Shown: positions 31,524 through 40,204, counted from the stretch's first letter. The stretch: DNA of 56,880 nucleotides from an uncultured Prevotella sp. (GCA_905198745.1 CAJKDU010000012.1:1-56880), one strand, 5' to 3'. Program-made: numbers and translations. Notes: generated by a model from the sequence alone, not told the origin.

Positions 31524-32573
31524 ATGGATATGAACGGAATAAAATTCGCATTGCTGGCAGTGCTTGCCATGCTTTGCCAAATAGGACATGCACAAAAATA
31601 TCACGATGCCGCGGCTTTCGATGCGTACGGCCATGTGAAGTGGATTCTCACGGATGTGGGACTTCTGTATTTCAATGAAGATGGTCGGCTTGATAAATCC
31701 AAGTCGACCGCCTTGTCGGATTATGAGAAATACCAGATAGACCGTGATGCGGCAGGATACGTGAAGAAAATCACTACCGACTTTGAGGTCATGACCTTTG
31801 CCTATGATTCCGATGGCAAGCTTGTCAAGAAGACTGTAAGGGGCAGTGGTAATTTCACAACAACCCTTGAAAGGGATGCTGACAACAAATACCAGACAGA
31901 GACCACCCGTGTGCTGAGTGGCCGACAGGAGAACACCTCTATAAAATACAACTGCAATAGTGATGGCAGCAACTGGGTTTGTAAGGCTACAAACACCGGC
32001 GGTGAAATGAAGAGCGAAAAGCGTGTTGTCGGCTATTGGTTCGACTCATCTGTCTACACGGGCGACCCTGGTAAGAACATCTCAGTGCCCGGATTGTTGG
32101 ACAACCCTTGCTCTCTTTCCGTAGATTGGTTTAAGTGCACGGCCGATGAACTCAAGAAAATGATGAAGGGAAAGGGACTCAAGGTGAAATCTTCTTCCGG
32201 TCTGCTCAGTACAGACTACCCTCAAACGTGGCGTGGCTTGAGTGTCTATTTCTTCAGCGTCTCGCACTCTTCCAAGAAAAATCCGTATAAGCTTTCTTTC
32301 ATGTTCCATGAAAAGCCTTTGAAAAAGACGGCAGCATCTCACACGCTGACATTAATGATTGATGAATTGCTGGACAAGAACATACCGTTAAAGGTCGTGG
32401 CGCGGTTCGGCAAATATGGTATGGCAGGTCAGCTCCGCCAAGAGTATGGAGTTTCTTTCACGTATAAGGGTTATCCCTGTGAGTTGTTCAACCAGATACG
32501 CATCTATAAGGAAGCAGATATGAGTAGCGTAAAACTCAATATGTATGCAACGGGTTATAATCCCCTCCGATAG
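31524..32573 (+). CDS. Secreted protein of unknown function
   Basis: A 349-residue protein with a signal peptide (MDMNGIKFALLAVLAMLCQIGHAQ). Mature residues 30-130 contain YD-repeat-like phrases (YHDAAAFDAYGHVKWI, MTFAYDSDGKLVKKTVRG) as in small Bacteroidetes surface or periplasmic proteins. The rest has FTYKGYPCELFNQIRIY and is unassigned. It starts 9 bases after gltA and may be co-transcribed, but a metabolic link is not evident. ATG 31524 or 31530 could start it. Confidence 0.65.
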   Translation: MDMNGIKFALLAVLAMLCQIGHAQKYHDAAAFDAYGHVKWILTDVGLLYFNEDGRLDKSKSTALSDYEKYQIDRDAAGYVKKITTDFEVMTFAYDSDGKLVKKTVRGSGNFTTTLERDADNKYQTETTRVLSGRQENTSIKYNCNSDGSNWVCKATNTGGEMKSEKRVVGYWFDSSVYTGDPGKNISVPGLLDNPCSLSVDWFKCTADELKKMMKGKGLKVKSSSGLLSTDYPQTWRGLSVYFFSVSHSSKKNPYKLSFMFHEKPLKKTAASHTLTLMIDELLDKNIPLKVVARFGKYGMAGQLRQEYGVSFTYKGYPCELFNQIRIYKEADMSSVKLNMYATGYNPLR

Positions 32574-32625
32574 TAAGTATCAAACAATAAACCGTAAGAA
32601 AATTAGTTAAAAAAGTGATAATTTA

Positions 32626-32657
32626 TTTGTTCTGTTCATTTATTATCATTAACTTTG
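32626..32657 (+). promoter_or_regulatory. Promoter of the leu operon
   Basis: TTTG at 32626-32629, 20 bases, TAACTTTG at 32650-32657: exact consensus. The leader peptide starts about 20 bases downstream of the likely RNA start. Confidence 0.88.
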
Positions 32658-32684
32658 CAGCGTTAAAATGAAATATAGACAGAC

Positions 32685-32765
32685 ATGAACGCTAATATCA
32701 ATATTTTGCACACCATTATTATTCTACTACAGAAAGTAGTCGGAAGTGTAAAGGTGTGCCTTTGA
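32685..32765 (+). CDS. Leader peptide of the leu attenuator (26 codons)
   Basis: ATG 32685 to TGA 32763-32765 encodes 26 residues, of which 13 are Ile, Leu or Val. The densest run is at codons 11-15 (IIILL), followed by VV at 18-19. This is the composition of branched-chain leader peptides such as ilvL and leuL. The frame lies inside the base-paired leader, with GCACACC (32708-32714) facing GGTGTGC (32753-32759). It is too short for ordinary gene prediction. A ribosome stalled at the Ile/Leu run would open that hairpin and allow the antiterminator to form. Function as a protein is not expected. Confidence 0.8.
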   Translation: MNANINILHTIIILLQKVVGSVKVCL

Positions 32766-32803
32766 TATAAGATACGATATAGAAAAGCCTTTCTCACTTC
32801 CGA
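32708..32803 (+). promoter_or_regulatory. leu leader: pause hairpin and antiterminator
   Basis: Stem 1:2 is GCACACC (32708-32714) with GGTGTGC (32753-32759), enclosing ACTAC (32726-32730) with GTAGT (32736-32740). The alternative stem 2:3 is TCGGAAGTG (32740-32748) with CACTTCCGA (32795-32803), nine perfect pairs. The 3' part lies in the left arm and loop of the terminator, so the two structures exclude each other. Confidence 0.8.
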
Positions 32804-32822
32804 TAGTGTGAAAGGCTTTTTT
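32783..32822 (+). terminator. Attenuator terminator of the leu operon
   Basis: AAAAGCCTTTC-T-CAC (32783-32797) pairs with GTG-T-GAAAGGCTTTT (32806-32820) around an 8-base loop, ending in T's to 32822. It stands between promoter and leuA, so it can only act as an attenuator. Confidence 0.88.
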
Positions 32823-32892
32823 CGATATAGCGCTTTGTTTGGAATATTGAAACGACAGGACAAAACAAACATCATTATAAAATATAAATACA

Positions 32893-34395
32893 ATGAGTGA
32901 CAGATTATTTATTTTTGACACCACACTGCGCGACGGTGAACAGGTTCCCGGCTGCCAGCTGAACACGGTAGAAAAGATTCAGGTGGCCAAGCAACTGGAG
33001 CAGTTAGGCGTGGATGTCATCGAAGCAGGCTTCCCTATTTCCAGCCCAGGTGACTTCAATTCGGTCATCGAGATTTCCAAAGCTGTAACATGGCCTACCA
33101 TCTGCGCCTTGACCAGAGCGGTAGAGAAGGATATAGACGTTGCCGCAGAGTCGCTACAGTATGCCAAGCACAAGCGTATTCACACGGGCATCGGCACCAG
33201 TGAATCGCACATCAGATATAAGTTCAACAGCACTCCCGAAGAAATTCTTGAGCGTGCGGTGGCTGCAGTGAAATATGCCAAGCGCTACGTGGAAGACGTG
33301 GAGTTCTATGCGGAAGATGCCGGACGCACCGACAATGAATATCTCGCCCGTGTGGTGGAGGCTGTCATCAAGGCCGGTGCCACGGTGGTGAACATTCCTG
33401 ATACTACAGGATATTGCCTGCCGAGCGAATACGGAGAGAAAATCAAGTACCTCATGGAGCATGTAGACGGCATTGACCGTGCCACCATCTCCACACACTG
33501 CCACAATGACCTGGGCATGGCTACTGCCAACACGCTGAGCGGCGTCATCAATGGCGCGCGTCAAGTGGAAGTGACTATCAATGGCATCGGTGAACGTGCC
33601 GGCAACACCTCGCTTGAAGAGATTGCCATGATTTTGAAGTGTCACAAAGGCCTTAACATTGACACCAACATCAATACAACCAAGATTTATCCCACAAGCC
33701 GTATGGTCTCAAGTTTGATGAACATGCCTGTACAGGCCAACAAGGCAATCGTGGGTCGCAATGCCTTTGCCCATTCCAGCGGCATTCACCAGGACGGTGT
33801 GCTGAAGAACGTGGAGACATACGAGATTATGAATCCGAAGGATGTGGGCCTCGATGACAACGCCATCGTGCTGACAGCCCGTTCAGGACGTGCTGCCCTG
33901 AAGTATCGTCTGAGCGTGCTGGGCGTGAAAGACATGCCGGAAGAGAAACTCGACAAGATTTACCAGAAGTTCCTCCAGTTGGCCGACAAGAAGAAAGAGG
34001 TCAACGATGACGACATTCTTATGCTGGCCGGTGCCGACACGGCAGAGGCTCATGCCGTGAAACTCGACTTCCTTCAGGTGACGACAGGCATGGGTGTGAA
34101 GAGCGTAGCCAGTATCGGGCTGGACATCAGTGGCCAGCAATTCGAGGACGCCAGCACGGGCAATGGTCCGGTAGATGCGGCTATCAATGCCTTGAAGAAG
34201 ATTATACACAAGCACATGGTGCTCAAGGAGTTCACGATTCAGGCCATCTCCAAGGGCACAAACGATGTCGGCAAGGTGCACATGCAGGTGGAATACGACG
34301 GCAGCGTGTACTATGGATTCGGTGCCAATACCGACATCGTGACTGCTTCGGTTGAGGCTTATATAGATTGTATCAACAAGTTTAGAGTAAAATAA
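32893..34395 (+). CDS. leuA: 2-isopropylmalate synthase
   Basis: A 500-residue synthase of the HMGL family. The catalytic opening FDTTLRDGEQVPGCQL, STHCHNDLGMATANTL with the metal-binding His pair, and GERAGNTSLEEIAM are present. FAHSSGIHQDGVLKN leads into a C-terminal LeuA regulatory domain (about 380-500), the site of leucine feedback in family members. It condenses 2-oxoisovalerate and acetyl-CoA. As first structural gene behind the attenuator it is regulated by branched-chain amino acid supply as well as, probably, by allostery. Confidence 0.94.
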   Translation: MSDRLFIFDTTLRDGEQVPGCQLNTVEKIQVAKQLEQLGVDVIEAGFPISSPGDFNSVIEISKAVTWPTICALTRAVEKDIDVAAESLQYAKHKRIHTGIGTSESHIRYKFNSTPEEILERAVAAVKYAKRYVEDVEFYAEDAGRTDNEYLARVVEAVIKAGATVVNIPDTTGYCLPSEYGEKIKYLMEHVDGIDRATISTHCHNDLGMATANTLSGVINGARQVEVTINGIGERAGNTSLEEIAMILKCHKGLNIDTNINTTKIYPTSRMVSSLMNMPVQANKAIVGRNAFAHSSGIHQDGVLKNVETYEIMNPKDVGLDDNAIVLTARSGRAALKYRLSVLGVKDMPEEKLDKIYQKFLQLADKKKEVNDDDILMLAGADTAEAHAVKLDFLQVTTGMGVKSVASIGLDISGQQFEDASTGNGPVDAAINALKKIIHKHMVLKEFTIQAISKGTNDVGKVHMQVEYDGSVYYGFGANTDIVTASVEAYIDCINKFRVK

Positions 34396-34405
34396 CAAAG
34401 ACATT

Positions 34406-35800
34406 ATGAATACATTATTCGACAAAATTTGGGACAAACACGTGGTGCAGGTCGTTGAAGACGGCCCCACACAGTTATATATAGACCGCCTCTACTGTCA
34501 TGAGGTGACTTCACCGCAGGCCTTTGCCGGTTTGCGTGATAGGGGATTGAAGTGCTTCCGTCCGAAACAGATTTTCTGTATGCCGGACCATAACACGCCT
34601 ACCCATGACCAGGACAAGCCTATAGAGGATCCGGTGTCGCGCAAGCAGGTGGATACACTCGAGAAGAACTGCAAGGACTTCGGACTTTCCTACTATGGAA
34701 TGATGAACAAGGACAATGGTATTATCCATGTGGTGGGACCCGAAAAGGGACTTTCTCTTCCGGGCATGACCATTGTTTGCGGTGACTCTCACACCTCAAC
34801 CCATGGAGCCATGGGTGCCGTTGCATTCGGAATAGGCACCTCAGAAGTTGAGATGGTGATGGCTTCACAGTGCATTCTCCAGCAGAAACCCAAGTCAATG
34901 CGCATCAATATCAACGGAAAATTGGGCAAGGGCGTTACCGCCAAGGATGTTGCGCTCTATCTGATGTCGCAGCTGACCACTTCAGGAGCTACAGGCTATT
35001 TTGTGGAATATGCCGGACAGGTTGTCCGCGACATGAGCATGGAGGGTCGCCTTACCCTTTGCAACTTGTCTATAGAGATGGGTGCCCGTGGCGGATTCGT
35101 GGCTCCCGACGAGACTACTTTCGCCTATATCAAGGGCCGTCAGTATGCGCCTAAAGGTGAAGACTGGGACAAGGCTGTTGCTTACTGGAAGACACTCAAA
35201 AGCGGTGACGATGCCGTGTTTGACAAGGAACTCAATTTTGATGCTGCCGATATAGAACCCCGTATCACTTATGGTACTAATCCCGGTATGGGAATAGGCA
35301 TTACGGAATCTATTCCTACTCTCGACACAATCGATGAGGAAGGACAGGCTTCTTTCAAGAAGAGCCTCGGCTATATGGGATTTGAACCCGGCGAGAAACT
35401 CCTTGGCCACCCCATCGACTATGTCTTCCTCGGTGCATGCACCAATGGCCGCATTGAGGACTTCCGTGCTTTCGCCAGTCTTGTGAAAGGCAAGAAAAAG
35501 GCTGAGGGCGTTACAGCATGGCTTGTTCCTGGCAGTTGGATGGTTGACAAGCAAATCAGAGAGGAAGGTCTTGACAAGGTCCTGGAGGCAGCTGGATTTG
35601 AAATCCGCCAGCCTGGTTGTTCGGCATGTCTTGCCATGAACGACGACAAGATTCCTGCAGGCAAGTACAGCGTGTCTACGAGCAACCGTAACTTTGAGGG
35701 CCGTCAAGGTCCGGGCAGCCGCACCATCCTGGCCAGTCCGCTCGTGGCAGCCGCTGCAGCCGTGACAGGTAAAATCACAGACCCCAGAGAGTTACTCTAA
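34406..35800 (+). CDS. leuC: 3-isopropylmalate dehydratase large subunit
   Basis: A 464-residue aconitase-family subunit. Visible blocks are DHNTPTHDQDKP, VCGDSHTSTHGAMGAVAFGI, LGACTNGRIEDF (cluster Cys) and PGCSACLAMNDDK (Cys pair); these hold a 4Fe-4S cluster. It pairs with LeuD to convert 2- to 3-isopropylmalate, and may also act on citramalate. It starts 10 bases after leuA. Confidence 0.95.
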   Translation: MNTLFDKIWDKHVVQVVEDGPTQLYIDRLYCHEVTSPQAFAGLRDRGLKCFRPKQIFCMPDHNTPTHDQDKPIEDPVSRKQVDTLEKNCKDFGLSYYGMMNKDNGIIHVVGPEKGLSLPGMTIVCGDSHTSTHGAMGAVAFGIGTSEVEMVMASQCILQQKPKSMRININGKLGKGVTAKDVALYLMSQLTTSGATGYFVEYAGQVVRDMSMEGRLTLCNLSIEMGARGGFVAPDETTFAYIKGRQYAPKGEDWDKAVAYWKTLKSGDDAVFDKELNFDAADIEPRITYGTNPGMGIGITESIPTLDTIDEEGQASFKKSLGYMGFEPGEKLLGHPIDYVFLGACTNGRIEDFRAFASLVKGKKKAEGVTAWLVPGSWMVDKQIREEGLDKVLEAAGFEIRQPGCSACLAMNDDKIPAGKYSVSTSNRNFEGRQGPGSRTILASPLVAAAAAVTGKITDPRELL

Positions 35801-35834
35801 ACCATGTCAAATCCACATTAAGAACAAGACAACA

Positions 35835-36425
35835 ATGAAACAGAAATTCGATATTATCACCAGTACTTGTGTGCCACTTCCTCTGGAGAATGTAGACACA
35901 GACCAGATTATACCTGCACGCTTTCTGAAAGCCACCGACAAGGAAGGCTTCGGAGATAATCTTTTCCGCGATTGGCGCTACAACAAGGACGGGTCGCCCA
36001 AGAAAGACTTTGTGCTCAACGACCCTACCTATGGCGGTTGCATTCTCGTGGCTGGAAAGAACTTCGGTTCAGGTTCAAGCCGTGAGCACGCGGCATGGGC
36101 CATTGCCGGATATGGCTTCCGGGTGGTAATCAGCAGCTTCTTTGCCGACATCCACAAGAACAATGAGCTCAACAACTTCGTGCTTCCTGTAGTGGTAAGC
36201 GAGGAGTTCCTCAAAGAGCTCTTCGAGAGTATTGCAGCCAACCCCAAGATGGAGGTAGAAGTGAACCTGCCCGAGCAGACTGTGACCAACAAGGCTACAG
36301 GCAAGAGCGAGCATTTCGATATCAACGGATACAAGAAACACTGCCTGATGAACGGGCTTGACGACATAGACTATCTGCTTCAGAACAAAGACAAGATAGA
36401 AGCATGGGAACACCGGAACAAGTAA
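35835..36425 (+). CDS. leuD: 3-isopropylmalate dehydratase small subunit
   Basis: A 196-residue swivel-domain subunit of usual length. The opening VPLPLENVDTDQIIPARFLK and the block AGKNFGSGSSREHAAWAIAG are LeuD signatures. It works in complex with LeuC. It lies 34 bases after leuC, and its last 22 bases overlap the start of the next gene, so the two are translationally coupled. Confidence 0.95.
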   Translation: MKQKFDIITSTCVPLPLENVDTDQIIPARFLKATDKEGFGDNLFRDWRYNKDGSPKKDFVLNDPTYGGCILVAGKNFGSGSSREHAAWAIAGYGFRVVISSFFADIHKNNELNNFVLPVVVSEEFLKELFESIAANPKMEVEVNLPEQTVTNKATGKSEHFDINGYKKHCLMNGLDDIDYLLQNKDKIEAWEHRNK

Positions 36426-37981
36426 AAACCTACCGACGCATACCGCCCTGCATAGAAATCATGGACAGCACCCTGCGTGACGGAGAGCAGACTAACGGTG
36501 TCTCTTTCCTTCCGCACGAGAAGCTCATGATTGCGCGCATGCTGCTCAAGGACGTCAACGTAGACCGCATAGAGGTTGCCTCTGCCCGCGTGAGCGAAGG
36601 CGAAAAAGATGCAGTCCGGATGATATGCCGTTCGGCAGAGCGCGATGGATTGCTTGACAGGGTAGAGGTGCTCGGTTTTGTCGACGGACATCTGTCTGTC
36701 GACTGGATAAATGATTGCGGAGGAAAGGTCATCAACTTGCTTGCCAAGGGGTCGCTGCGCCACTGCGAACAACAGTTGCACAAGACACCGGACGAGCATA
36801 TTGCCGACATCAAGAGCACGCTCGAATATGCGCACAGCCAGGGCCTCACCGTGAATCTCTATCTGGAGGACTGGAGCGGTGGCATGAAGGATTCGCCTGA
36901 CTATGTCTATCACATGATGGATGCGCTCCACGACTCGGGCATCAAGCGTTTCTTGCTGCCCGACACACTCGGCATCATGAACCCGTTGCAGTGTGTGGAG
37001 TATTTCCGCAAGATGATCAAGCGCTATCCGCAGACTCATTTCGACTTCCACGCACACAACGACTACGACCTGGCGGTGAGCAACTCGCTGGCAGCCGTGT
37101 TGAGCGGTGCCAAGGGACTCCACGTGACGGTCAACGGATTGGGCGAACGATGCGGCAATGCTCCGCTGGCCAGTGTCCAGGTGATACTCAAGGACCAGTT
37201 TAATGCCACCACGGGTATCCGCGAGGACAAACTCAATGCCATCAGCCGACTGGTGGAAGGTTATTCAGGCATAGGCGTTGCCCCCAACCAACCTATCGTG
37301 GGCGAGAACGTCTTCACCCAGGTGGCGGGTGTGCACGCCGACGGCGACAACAAGGCAGGGCTCTACAGCAACGACCTCAAGCCGGAGCGTTTCGGGCGCA
37401 AGCGCGAGTACGCATTGGGCAAGAACAGCGGCAAGGCCAACATCTTGCGAAACCTTGAGGAACTTGGGCTGGAACTCACTCCGGAGCAGACCAAGCGCGT
37501 GACCAAACGTATTACAGAACTTGGCGACAAGAAAGAACTCGTCACCCAGGACGACCTGCCCTACATTGTGAGCGACGTGCTCAAACATTCCGCTCCAGAG
37601 GACAAGGTGAAACTCGTCAGTTATATGGTGAGCACCTCCTATGGCTTGAAGCCTATTGCGAGTCTGAAGGTGGAGATAGACGGTAAGGAATATGCTGCCG
37701 ACGCTACCGGTGACGGACAGTATGACGCCTTTGTCAAAGCCCTGCGCCATATCTACAAGCACAATCTTGGCCGTAACTTCCCTGCGCTGACCAATTATTC
37801 GGTGACCATCCCGCCTGGTGGCCGCACCGACGCACTCGTCCAGACCATCATCACCTGGCAGTATGGCGCCAAGGTGCTGCGCACCCGCGGCCTTGACGCC
37901 GACCAGACTGAAGCTGCCATCAAGGCAACGTTCAAGATGCTCAACGTGCTTGAAGACGAAGAATATAAAGAAAACAACTAA
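36404..37981 (+). CDS. Second isopropylmalate/citramalate synthase-like enzyme
   Basis: A 525-residue HMGL-family synthase with the LeuA C-terminal domain. It has IEIMDSTLRDGEQTNGVSF, HFDFHAHNDYDLAVSNSL with the metal His pair, LGERCGNAPLASVQV and AGVHADGDNKAGLY. It differs clearly from the LeuA at 32893 (FHAHNDYDLA against STHCHNDLGMA). Such paralogs have been called 2-isopropylmalate synthase or (R)-citramalate synthase. Its place between leuD and leuB fits citramalate synthase, because the LeuCD and LeuB steps would serve both leucine and isoleucine. Specificity cannot be decided by eye. It overlaps leuD by 22 bases and leuB follows after 12. Confidence 0.8.
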   Translation: MGTPEQVKTYRRIPPCIEIMDSTLRDGEQTNGVSFLPHEKLMIARMLLKDVNVDRIEVASARVSEGEKDAVRMICRSAERDGLLDRVEVLGFVDGHLSVDWINDCGGKVINLLAKGSLRHCEQQLHKTPDEHIADIKSTLEYAHSQGLTVNLYLEDWSGGMKDSPDYVYHMMDALHDSGIKRFLLPDTLGIMNPLQCVEYFRKMIKRYPQTHFDFHAHNDYDLAVSNSLAAVLSGAKGLHVTVNGLGERCGNAPLASVQVILKDQFNATTGIREDKLNAISRLVEGYSGIGVAPNQPIVGENVFTQVAGVHADGDNKAGLYSNDLKPERFGRKREYALGKNSGKANILRNLEELGLELTPEQTKRVTKRITELGDKKELVTQDDLPYIVSDVLKHSAPEDKVKLVSYMVSTSYGLKPIASLKVEIDGKEYAADATGDGQYDAFVKALRHIYKHNLGRNFPALTNYSVTIPPGGRTDALVQTIITWQYGAKVLRTRGLDADQTEAAIKATFKMLNVLEDEEYKENN

Positions 37982-37993
37982 ACATAAAAGAAT

Positions 37994-39055
37994 ATGAAAC
38001 TGAAAGTAGCTGTCCTTCCCGGCGACGGAATTGGACCAGAAATCATGAAACAAGGTGTGGCTGTACTCAACGCTGTTGCAGCAAAATTCGGCCACGAAGT
38101 GGAATACAAGGAAGCCATTTGCGGTGCCCATGCCATTGATGAAGTGGGTGACCCCTTCCCCGAAGCAACCTTCAAGACTTGTGAGGAGGCTGACGCTGTG
38201 CTCTTTGCAGCCGTAGGCGACCCCAAGTTCGACAACGTCCCAACGGCCAAGGTGCGCCCTGAGCAGGGCTTGCTCGCCATGCGCAAGAAGCTCGGACTTT
38301 TTGCCAATATCCGTCCCGTACAGACTTTTGACTGCCTGCTTCACATGTCTCCGCTGAAGACAGAGCTCGTCAAGGGTGCCGACTTCGTTTGCATCCGCGA
38401 GTTGACAGGCGGCATGTACTTCGGCGAGAAGTATCAGGACAACGACAAGGCTTACGATACAGACATGTACACACGTCCGGAGATTGAGCGCATTCTGAAA
38501 GTGGGATTCGAGTATGCGCGCAAACGCAACAAGCACCTCACGGTGGTCGACAAGGCCAACGTGCTTGCTTCGTCACGCCTTTGGCGCCAGATTGCCAAGG
38601 AGATGGAACCACAGTATCCCGACGTGAAAACCGACTACATGTTCGTTGACAACGCTTCCATGCGCATGATCAGCGAGCCTACCTTCTTCGATGTGATGGT
38701 GACCGAGAACACCTTTGGCGACATCTTGACCGACGAGGGCAGTTGCATCTCCGGCTCTATGGGTCTGCTCCCATCCGCTTCTACGGGTTCAAGCACACCT
38801 GTCTTCGAGCCAGTACACGGCTCTTGGCCACAGGCAGCCGGCAAGAATCTTGCCAACCCTATTGCCCAGATTCTCTCCGTGGCCATGATGCTTGAATACT
38901 TCGACCTCAAGGAAGAAGGCACACTTATCCGCAAGGCTGTTGACGCAAGTCTCGACGCCAATGTGCGCACTCCCGAAATTCAGGTGGAAGGCGGCGCCAA
39001 GTATGGCACCAAGGAAGTTGGCGAGTGGATTGTCAACTGGATTAAGAACAATTAA
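37994..39055 (+). CDS. leuB: 3-isopropylmalate dehydrogenase
   Basis: A 353-residue dehydrogenase. It opens VAVLPGDGIGPEIMKQGVAV, then shows the LeuB substrate loop GLLAMRKKLGLFANIRP, CIRELTGGMYFG and DYMFVDNASMRMI, and a GSWPQAAGKNLANPIAQILS end block. The YMFVDN order and loop residues are those of LeuB rather than isocitrate or tartrate relatives. It oxidises and decarboxylates 3-isopropylmalate using NAD+. It is the last amino-acid gene of the leu unit. Confidence 0.95.
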   Translation: MKLKVAVLPGDGIGPEIMKQGVAVLNAVAAKFGHEVEYKEAICGAHAIDEVGDPFPEATFKTCEEADAVLFAAVGDPKFDNVPTAKVRPEQGLLAMRKKLGLFANIRPVQTFDCLLHMSPLKTELVKGADFVCIRELTGGMYFGEKYQDNDKAYDTDMYTRPEIERILKVGFEYARKRNKHLTVVDKANVLASSRLWRQIAKEMEPQYPDVKTDYMFVDNASMRMISEPTFFDVMVTENTFGDILTDEGSCISGSMGLLPSASTGSSTPVFEPVHGSWPQAAGKNLANPIAQILSVAMMLEYFDLKEEGTLIRKAVDASLDANVRTPEIQVEGGAKYGTKEVGEWIVNWIKNN

Positions 39056-39063
39056 TCCGACAG

Positions 39064-39738
39064 ATGAAGAAACAGATATTGGCGGTCGCCCTGTGCCTGT
39101 TGCCCACTGTGGCTATGCAGGCGCAGGACGACCGCTTGCTTCGTGACTCCCTCAAGCAGGCTGCCGAAGTGCTTGCCTACCATCCCGACAGCATTGACCT
39201 CCGTTTGCGCAAGGCTTCGTTCAACATGCAGTTGCAGCAGTGGGAATATGCCAAGGACGAGTACGACTATGTGCTCGGACGCAATCCCTACAATGTGGCG
39301 GCACTCTATTATCGGGCCTATGCCAACGAGCAGCTGCGCCGTTATTCGTTTGCACGGCTCGACTATGAGAACCTGCTCAAGGTGGTGCCGGGAAACTTTG
39401 AGGGGCAGTTGGGACTGGCATTGCTCAACCAGAAAGACCGCCGGTATACGGAAGCCTATAATCAGATAAACCGTCTTGTGGAACTCTTTCCCGACAGCGC
39501 TGTGGCTTATGCTGCCCGAGCCGGTATGGAAAGGGAAAGAAACATGTACGACCTGGCTGAATACGACTATACAGAGGCTTTACGACGACGTGAGAACACC
39601 GATTGGCGGTTGGCACGTGCCGACGTAAGAATCAAGTTGAAGAAGCGGGATGCCGCCAAGTCAGACCTTGACCAACTTGTCAGGCAAGGAGTCTCGCCTG
39701 TGGCTTTGAAGGAGTGGTACAGACAAATCAAGCGATAG
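39064..39738 (+). CDS. Periplasmic TPR protein
   Basis: A 224-residue protein with a signal peptide (MKKQILAVALCLLPTVAMQAQ). The mature part is made of tetratricopeptide repeats: LRLRKASFNMQLQQWEYAKD, VAALYYRAYANEQLRRYSFA, GLALLNQKDRRYTEAYNQI and a further YAARAGMERERNMYDLAEYD. TPRs mediate protein contacts; the partner is unknown. It starts 8 bases after leuB and so lies at the tail of the leu operon, without an obvious metabolic link. Array C and a long hairpin follow the stop. Confidence 0.85.
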   Translation: MKKQILAVALCLLPTVAMQAQDDRLLRDSLKQAAEVLAYHPDSIDLRLRKASFNMQLQQWEYAKDEYDYVLGRNPYNVAALYYRAYANEQLRRYSFARLDYENLLKVVPGNFEGQLGLALLNQKDRRYTEAYNQINRLVELFPDSAVAYAARAGMERERNMYDLAEYDYTEALRRRENTDWRLARADVRIKLKKRDAAKSDLDQLVRQGVSPVALKEWYRQIKR

Positions 39739-39758
39739 CAATCCTTTCTTTTTTGCTG

Positions 39759-39817
39759 TTACAGGCACACTAACGGATAATTACAGGCACACTAACGGAT
39801 AATTACAGGCACACTAA
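39759..39817 (+). repeat. 22-base-period dyad array C (three units)
   Basis: TTACAGGCACACTAA occurs identically at 39759, 39781 and 39803, spaced exactly 22 bases, with the same spacer CGGATAA twice. It sits 20 bases after the TPR gene and two bases before a long hairpin, the same layout as array A. Confidence 0.88.
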
Positions 39818-39819
39818 CG

Positions 39820-39864
39820 ACAAGTTCGCCACGGTGATATTATTTCTCGCTGTGGCGAACTTGT
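39820..39864. terminator. Long hairpin next to array C
   Basis: ACAAGTTCGCCAC (39820-39832) and GTGGCGAACTTGT (39852-39864) form a perfect 13-bp stem with a 19-base loop. A short T-run follows (39863-39866). Probably ends the leu-TPR transcript. Confidence 0.7.
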
Positions 39865-40126
39865 TTTCGCATGCTTGATGTGCCCCTATGCCTGCAAGCA
39901 GAGGAGTGGATGATGCAGTTGTTCTTACGGACTGCTCTTGGTCCAGACTGTGTAAAAAAGAAAAATCGGTCTGGTGTTTGCTCCGTCCTCACAAAAAGCC
40001 TTAATGTTAAGAATTGAATTGGAAAAAAGTGGCCTCAACGTGTGAATCGTGCAATCACCGACCGATATTCGTATCTTTTAGCGTAGTGCAATAGATATAA
40101 CCATATTCGCTTCAGATTTGCTGATG
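39865..40126. other. Intergenic, no gene recognised
   Basis: No coding frame here has a start site or homology. A leftward promoter-like site lies next to it (40127-40158), so a small RNA running leftward is possible; I see no clear terminator for it. Confidence 0.4.
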
Positions 40127-40158
40127 CAAAGGTAGTGCTATTCCTTTGTTCCGGCAAT
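40127..40158 (-). promoter_or_regulatory. Orphan leftward promoter
   Basis: Minus strand ATTG, 20 bases, TACCTTTG: plus-strand CAAAGGTA (40127-40134) and CAAT (40155-40158). No gene lies downstream on the minus strand. Confidence 0.5.
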
Positions 40159-40204
40159 ACCGACAAGAGGGTAATTTGTCGGGCGTCTTGAATGGCCTAT
40201 TTCC

